This document shows, one piece after another, positions 59,938 through 64,000 of a stretch of 64,000 nt of DNA. The position numbers and the translations under genes were made by a program. This stretch comes from Fluoribacter dumoffii NY 23 (GTDB lineage: Bacteria > Pseudomonadota > Gammaproteobacteria > Legionellales > Legionellaceae), in assembly GCF_000236165.1 (NCBI RefSeq), contig NZ_CM001373.1, positions 1,277,634 to 1,341,633 on the forward strand. Direction: 5' to 3'. The notes under the pieces were generated by a model, which made no database searches, was not told where the DNA came from, and saw only the letters and a program-made list of their open reading frames with translations. How positions within the stretch are numbered: position 1 is the first letter of the stretch; each line of letters begins with the position of its first letter.

Positions 59938-60533
59938 TGAAGTGTAATTACCCTGCTTCTTCTAATGTCCCGCATCAAGAACAATTTGCGGGACATTCAA
60001 AGCAAGCAACACGTTTCTCTGCGACTCTGCGCTATACAATTCCTTTATTAATCACACTCTTATTATCGGCCTGTGGATTTCATCTAAGAGGCATAAGTAA
60101 CGTGCCTAGCTGGCTAAATAATGTTGCGATTATTTCTGTAAATAATGACAAGCAATTTATCTCAATACTGGAGTCACGACTTGAAAGTGCAAAAGTTCAA
60201 GTGAACTCAGATCCATCCAGTGCAAAATATTGGCTCATTATTAATGAAGTGAATCTGCAACAACAGATTGTCAGTGTTGGCGCGAGCACGAATCCCAGAC
60301 AATATACTTTAACCCTAACTGTACTATTCGAAGTAAAAACACGCGCAGGTCAGGTTATCGAGGTCCCTGGGCAAATAAGTATCTCTCGTGAACTTACAAT
60401 GAATAATGATAGAATACTGGGTTCTAAAGATGAAGAAAGTATTTTAATTGGAGAAATGAAGCAAGATGCAGTCACGCAGATTATTTATCGACTTGGACAT
60501 TTGCCCCCTCCTCCACCAGATAAGAAAAGGTAG
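59937..60533 (+). CDS. lptE: LPS assembly lipoprotein LptE
   Basis: 198-residue outer-membrane lipoprotein that plugs LptD. The lipobox LLSAC places the lipidated Cys at residue 46, followed by GFHLRG, a family hallmark. The 28-residue stretch before the hydrophobic signal core (RYTIPLLITLLLSAC) is longer than usual, so translation may start later, but the overlap TAATG with leuS and lack of another good start favour this ATG. Confidence 0.88.
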   Translation: MKCNYPASSNVPHQEQFAGHSKQATRFSATLRYTIPLLITLLLSACGFHLRGISNVPSWLNNVAIISVNNDKQFISILESRLESAKVQVNSDPSSAKYWLIINEVNLQQQIVSVGASTNPRQYTLTLTVLFEVKTRAGQVIEVPGQISISRELTMNNDRILGSKDEESILIGEMKQDAVTQIIYRLGHLPPPPPDKKR

Positions 60534-60610
60534 CTTGGAGAGAATACCTGTACCTTAGGTTCTGGGTAATCCCTTCCAGCTTACGTAAAATTGCTTAAGC
60601 TAACGTTATC

Positions 60611-61636
60611 ATGCAAATCAAACAACAATTTCTTGCTCAGCAAGTAGAAAAAAAAATTGCAGCCCTCTACATGATTATTGGACAAGATAATTACTTGCTT
60701 GAGGACTCTTTGACTACAATAAAATCGGCAATTAAAAAACATCATAATTATGACGAAAAAATCCTATCTATCCAGTCAGCAGAAGACTGGAATGTAGTAA
60801 AAGAAGAAGCAAACAGTTATTCCTTATTTTCAGAAACCGTGCTCATAAATATTTTTTATGATAAAAAAACAATAGACGCCAATGGAAAAAAGATTTTAAC
60901 AGAATATTTAAATTCGATTAATCCGCGATGTTTTATTGTTATTAGAGCCCCCAATGTTCCTGCGAAGCAATTACAATGGTTATCATCTCATGAACATGCT
61001 GTGCTGACACTGGTCTACTCCCTTAGTACGGATGCCCTCAAAGCCTGGATAACCACACAATTAAGGAAAAAGTCGCTGAATTTTAACCCTCAAATTCCCG
61101 ATCTGATTCATCGATATACCCAGGGAAATATGTTGGCTTGTGCTCAGGTTATTGAAAAAATTTCTTTATCTTGTGCCCCCAACTGCAATTTAGAAATACA
61201 TCAGGTTTTAGAACACTTATCCGATCAATGCGATCATGATCTTTTTGAGTTAGTTGATGCCTGTCTTCTTGGCCAAAGTGATAAAGCAATTCAGGTTTTA
61301 CGCCATGCCGCAAATAACAAGACGGAGGTCACTTTAGTTTTATGGATCCTCAGTCAAGAAATAAGACTCATCATGCAGTTGTCTTTTTTAATGGAACAAA
61401 AAGTTGACTTTCAAACTGCCTGCAGTCAATTAAAAATTTGGGCACAACGCGTTAATCTTTATAAAACATGCTGTAATCGCCTTAATAAAAGCATCCTCCA
61501 GCAACTCCATCGATACTGTTATTCTATTGATGAATGCATTAAATCTAACCGTAACACCCAGGTATGGAACTCGCTGGAAAATGCTGCTTTATCTCTCTGC
61601 ACAGGAAAGTTAATAGGTGACGCATGCACAGTATAG
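60611..61636 (+). CDS. holA: DNA polymerase III delta subunit
   Basis: 341-residue clamp-loader subunit that opens the beta clamp. Recognised by [20 protein letters not shown] start ([16 protein letters not shown]), the PxxxxxQ-type segment [10 protein letters not shown] and C-terminal helical domain ([18 protein letters not shown]). Weakly conserved family, but position between lptE and nadD is diagnostic. Overlaps nadD by 13 bp. Confidence 0.92.
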   Translation: MQIKQQFLAQQVEKKIAALYMIIGQDNYLLEDSLTTIKSAIKKHHNYDEKILSIQSAEDWNVVKEEANSYSLFSETVLINIFYDKKTIDANGKKILTEYLNSINPRCFIVIRAPNVPAKQLQWLSSHEHAVLTLVYSLSTDALKAWITTQLRKKSLNFNPQIPDLIHRYTQGNMLACAQVIEKISLSCAPNCNLEIHQVLEHLSDQCDHDLFELVDACLLGQSDKAIQVLRHAANNKTEVTLVLWILSQEIRLIMQLSFLMEQKVDFQTACSQLKIWAQRVNLYKTCCNRLNKSILQQLHRYCYSIDECIKSNRNTQVWNSLENAALSLCTGKLIGDACTV

Positions 61637-62259
61637 CTATTTTTGGGGGAGCTTTTGATCCAGTACACAATGGCCATCTGCAAGCCAGTATAACAATTCA
61701 AAATCATTTTAAATTTGATTCTTATATTTTTCTGCCTTGTAAAACACCAACCATAAAACCTCCTACTCTCGCCAGTAATGATCAAAGAATAGAGATGCTC
61801 AAACGGGCGATAAATAACCTGTCTGATTTCAAACTTGATTTACGTGAAATAGAACGGGATACCCCTTCCTACATGGTTGAAACCCTGAATAGTTTTAGAG
61901 AAGAATACCCTGACTCATCAATCACTTTAATTATCGGCTATGACGCTTTTCTCTCATTACCTAATTGGTATCAATGGGAGAAAATTATCACTCTGGCTAA
62001 TTTATTGGTAATTAACCGATCCGAATTTGCAAAACACCCTGTTTCAGAAATTGTAAAAAATTTTTTGCAAAAGCATAAAATTAATGACAAAGACGAACTG
62101 TTAACTACTCAATCGGGAAAGGTGTTTTTATTTGATGCAGGTAATTATGAAATTTCTTCCACGGCGCTTCGTGAGGACATAAAAAAGGGAGCCAATGTGA
62201 ATAACAGGCTCCCTTGTAAAGTCTATGAATACATCAAGTCTCAGGGATTATATCGATAA
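61624..62259 (+). CDS. nadD: Nicotinate-nucleotide adenylyltransferase
   Basis: 211-residue enzyme making deamido-NAD from NaMN and ATP. Nucleotidyltransferase motif [13 protein letters not shown] at the N-terminus, then [11 protein letters not shown] and the C-terminal [13 protein letters not shown]. Last in the leuS cluster; rsfS, often next, is absent, and instead the gene runs 26 bp into the convergent cvpA. Confidence 0.95.
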   Translation: MHSIAIFGGAFDPVHNGHLQASITIQNHFKFDSYIFLPCKTPTIKPPTLASNDQRIEMLKRAINNLSDFKLDLREIERDTPSYMVETLNSFREEYPDSSITLIIGYDAFLSLPNWYQWEKIITLANLLVINRSEFAKHPVSEIVKNFLQKHKINDKDELLTTQSGKVFLFDAGNYEISSTALREDIKKGANVNNRLPCKVYEYIKSQGLYR

Positions 62260-62776
62260 GCTTGAATGATTCATTAACTGAAACTGACTGCTTGGCTTTA
62301 TTAATAAGTCCTGGCAAGTACCCTGAAACCCAGTTTATCACCGGTAAAAGCTGGTTATAGACTCTTGAGGTTTGAACATATTGTTGATATGGCAATGAGG
62401 TCATGCTAAGCACTGCGAAAACAAGCGAAAGAATAAGCACCCCGCGGGCAAACCCAAAAAACCCCCCCAATACTTTATCCATTGCTCCCAGACCACTGCC
62501 CCGTAAAAAGAGGCCAAGTATTGCATTAGCGATACCTCCGGTAATTAAAACCCCAAGAACAATAACCACAAAGCCGGCAAGGGTACGAAGGGATTGATCC
62601 TGAATATAAGGTTGCAAATAAGGATTAAGCGCATTTGAGTAGTTGTATCCAGCCCAAATAGCCAAGATCCATATTCCCAAGGCGATAAATTCTTTAATAA
62701 ATCCTCTCAGGAGACCTGTAATAGTGGATAAACCAATTACTATGAATAAGATAATATCAATCCATTGTGCTTGCAT
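62234..62776 (-). CDS. cvpA: CvpA family membrane protein
   Basis: 180-residue protein with four membrane helices ([72 protein letters not shown]). CvpA is needed for colicin V secretion and envelope stress resistance in E. coli. It directly follows the SPOR protein (1-bp overlap), the usual folC-dedD-cvpA order. Confidence 0.92.
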   Translation of the reverse strand: MQAQWIDIILFIVIGLSTITGLLRGFIKEFIALGIWILAIWAGYNYSNALNPYLQPYIQDQSLRTLAGFVVIVLGVLITGGIANAILGLFLRGSGLGAMDKVLGGFFGFARGVLILSLVFAVLSMTSLPYQQYVQTSRVYNQLLPVINWVSGYLPGLINKAKQSVSVNESFKLIDIIPET

Positions 62777-63546
62777 TAGCTAACTCCGGTATTGACCACA
62801 AAACCATTTAACTGCATGGCGCTTGCTAATTGATTTTTTAATTTCATCACATCACTTCTAACAGGTGAGTGTCCAGCATAGACCTTATAAATTGCCCCCT
62901 GTTTTCCAGCTATTCTTATATAATTCGCTTTATATCCCTTCTTGTGTAATTTACTGACCAAAGCCTGGGCATTTTCCAATTTCGAAAATGAAGCCAGTTG
63001 AACAGCATAAATACCTTTTTTATTCAAAACAGGTGCAGGATTGGCTTTTGGCTTTACCGCAACTGCAAGCGGTTTTCTGACGGGTTTCGCTTTTAACTGG
63101 GCGACAGGGCGAACCGCTTGAACAGCAGGAGTCTTGAGTTGCTTTTTAACCACATTATTTGCAGCATTACTTAATGCCAATTCAATTGGTTTAGCTATAG
63201 ACTCAGTTTGAGCCGCAGGCTCAATTCGGGTGGCAGGAACAGCAGCATTTTTAGCTACCTGAACAGATTGAATAAAATCTTCTTTAGCAAGTTCGGTAGT
63301 TTTTTGATTCAAAGCAGGAGTTTCTATCCTCGCTACTTTAATCGTTTTAAACATTTCCTCTTCATTGGTTACCACTACATTAGGTGTTTTGGGTTTGGGA
63401 GGTAACTGTACATGGACACTAAAATTATTTTCCAGACGTTGGCTGGATTTTTTCATCATTGCCGGCAAAAAAATTGCGCCTAATGATAAAACAACAGCCA
63501 CACCAACTAAATGGTGTTTTAGCTTCTCATCAATTACTAATTTCAT
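62776..63546 (-). CDS. dedD: SPOR-domain protein (DedD-like)
   Basis: 256-residue cell-division protein: short N-terminus, one membrane helix (LVGVAVVLSLGAIFLPAMM, about 13-31), Ala/Pro/Lys-rich linker, and a C-terminal SPOR domain (YAVQLASFSKLENAQALVSKLHKKGYKANY) that binds denuded septal peptidoglycan. The ATG at 63546 (MKLVIDEKLKHH) follows TAGGAG; an upstream ATG at 63570 lies within folC. Order folC-dedD-cvpA supports the name. Confidence 0.85.
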   Translation of the reverse strand: MKLVIDEKLKHHLVGVAVVLSLGAIFLPAMMKKSSQRLENNFSVHVQLPPKPKTPNVVVTNEEEMFKTIKVARIETPALNQKTTELAKEDFIQSVQVAKNAAVPATRIEPAAQTESIAKPIELALSNAANNVVKKQLKTPAVQAVRPVAQLKAKPVRKPLAVAVKPKANPAPVLNKKGIYAVQLASFSKLENAQALVSKLHKKGYKANYIRIAGKQGAIYKVYAGHSPVRSDVMKLKNQLASAMQLNGFVVNTGVS

Positions 63547-64000
63547 TGAATCTCCTATTAGCCATAACATGGCTCACAGTAAAAAAAGACCCGTAAACAA
63601 CAATTAAGTCACCAGGTTTAGCTTGTTTCAATGCAGTTTCAAAAGCTATAAGTGGATTAGTATAACAAATTTCCACGGGAATTTCTGCATCCCTAAAAAT
63701 CGCCAGCAACATATCGGCGCTGGCGGCTCGTTTGTTATCCAATTGTGCAAGATACCATCTATCAACGCAATCCTTTAGTGGCATAATTAAATTAAAAATA
63801 TCTTTATCCTTTAAAGCTGAAAAGACAGCATGAATTTTCGATTTTTTGAATTTAAATAACGTATCTGCCAGTAGTTTTACTGATTGGGCATTATGCGACA
63901 CATCAAATAAAGTACTCACACTACCCTTCTGCAATTGCAAACGCCCAGGAATAAAAATAGTTTTCATGGCCATTTGAAAATGCGCATGCGCTACCGGTAA
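63530..64000 (-). CDS. folC: Folylpolyglutamate/dihydrofolate synthase FolC (5' part missing)
   Basis: C-terminal part (about 157 codons) of the enzyme that makes dihydrofolate and adds its glutamate tail. Seen: PGRLQLQKGS, the DVSHNAQSVKLLADTL block typical of FolC, VFSALKDKDIFNLIMPL and the ending DLIVVYGSFFTVSHVM. The frame stays open to the window edge (upstream residues LPVAHAHFQMA), so the ATG near 63973 is internal. Overlaps dedD by 17 bp. Confidence 0.93.
   Translation of the reverse strand, partial: LPVAHAHFQMAMKTIFIPGRLQLQKGSVSTLFDVSHNAQSVKLLADTLFKFKKSKIHAVFSALKDKDIFNLIMPLKDCVDRWYLAQLDNKRAASADMLLAIFRDAEIPVEICYTNPLIAFETALKQAKPGDLIVVYGSFFTVSHVMANRRFNEISN

Overview
The window reads as chromosomal DNA of a Legionella-type gammaproteobacterium (Legionellaceae). 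It is AT-rich and densely packed. It carries a polar-flagellum gene block of the FleS/FleR type, a PHA synthase, an ArgR-linked arginine transporter, and several proteins with eukaryotic-like domains (F-box plus RCC1, SH2-like, transglutaminase-like) of the kind Legionella delivers through its Dot/Icm type IV system. Genus assignment rests on gene content and recalled synteny, not on a database search. No tRNA, rRNA, CRISPR array, insertion sequence or prophage was seen.

Layout. 1-2612: an arginine-type ABC importer (ATPase cut by the window edge, permease, binding protein) divergent from argR, with ARG-box-like operators between them. 2741-5664: two probable effector genes in a row (transglutaminase-like, then F-box/RCC1), preceded by a tandem repeat resembling PmrA binding sites. 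5792-8988: gatCAB. 9067-11109: a long coiled-coil protein, possibly an effector. 11386-12104: RNase P RNA and fis. 12105-12762: a gene-poor stretch with a candidate structured RNA. 12763-15459: trmJ, iscS, an IscU-like protein that has lost all three cluster-ligand cysteines, and an intact IscA-type protein. 15608-20213: suhB, an S49 peptidase and clpB (heat-shock-like promoter). 20319-22721: a GNAT acetyltransferase and two tandem YhhQ/VUT-type transporters, the first broken by a one-base frameshift in a T run. 22790-24715: two unknown coupled genes. 25038-30956: mpl, a Yip1-like membrane protein and yhdP.

30953-39006 is the flagellar block fleS-fleR-fliE-fliF-fliG-fliH-fliI-fliJ, read leftward and overlapping yhdP by 4 bp. 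39300-44614: rarA-lolA-ftsK and divergent trxB. 44662-47135: a Popeye-like membrane/cNMP-binding protein, aat, an SH2-like protein and infA. 47373-53729: fatty-acid beta-oxidation (fadA, a FadN-like fadB) and lysine breakdown (saccharopine dehydrogenase, ALDH7-type aldehyde dehydrogenase). 53885-64000: phaC, then lnt-leuS-lptE-holA-nadD, with convergent cvpA, a SPOR protein and a partial folC.

The strongest leads are the SH2-like protein (46181-46729), the F-box/RCC1 and transglutaminase-like pair with its upstream 11-bp-periodic repeat, the cysteine-less IscU-like protein, the Popeye-like protein, the frameshifted transporter and the structured intergenic region at 12486-12637. I do not see a clearly new multi-gene defence or mobile system.
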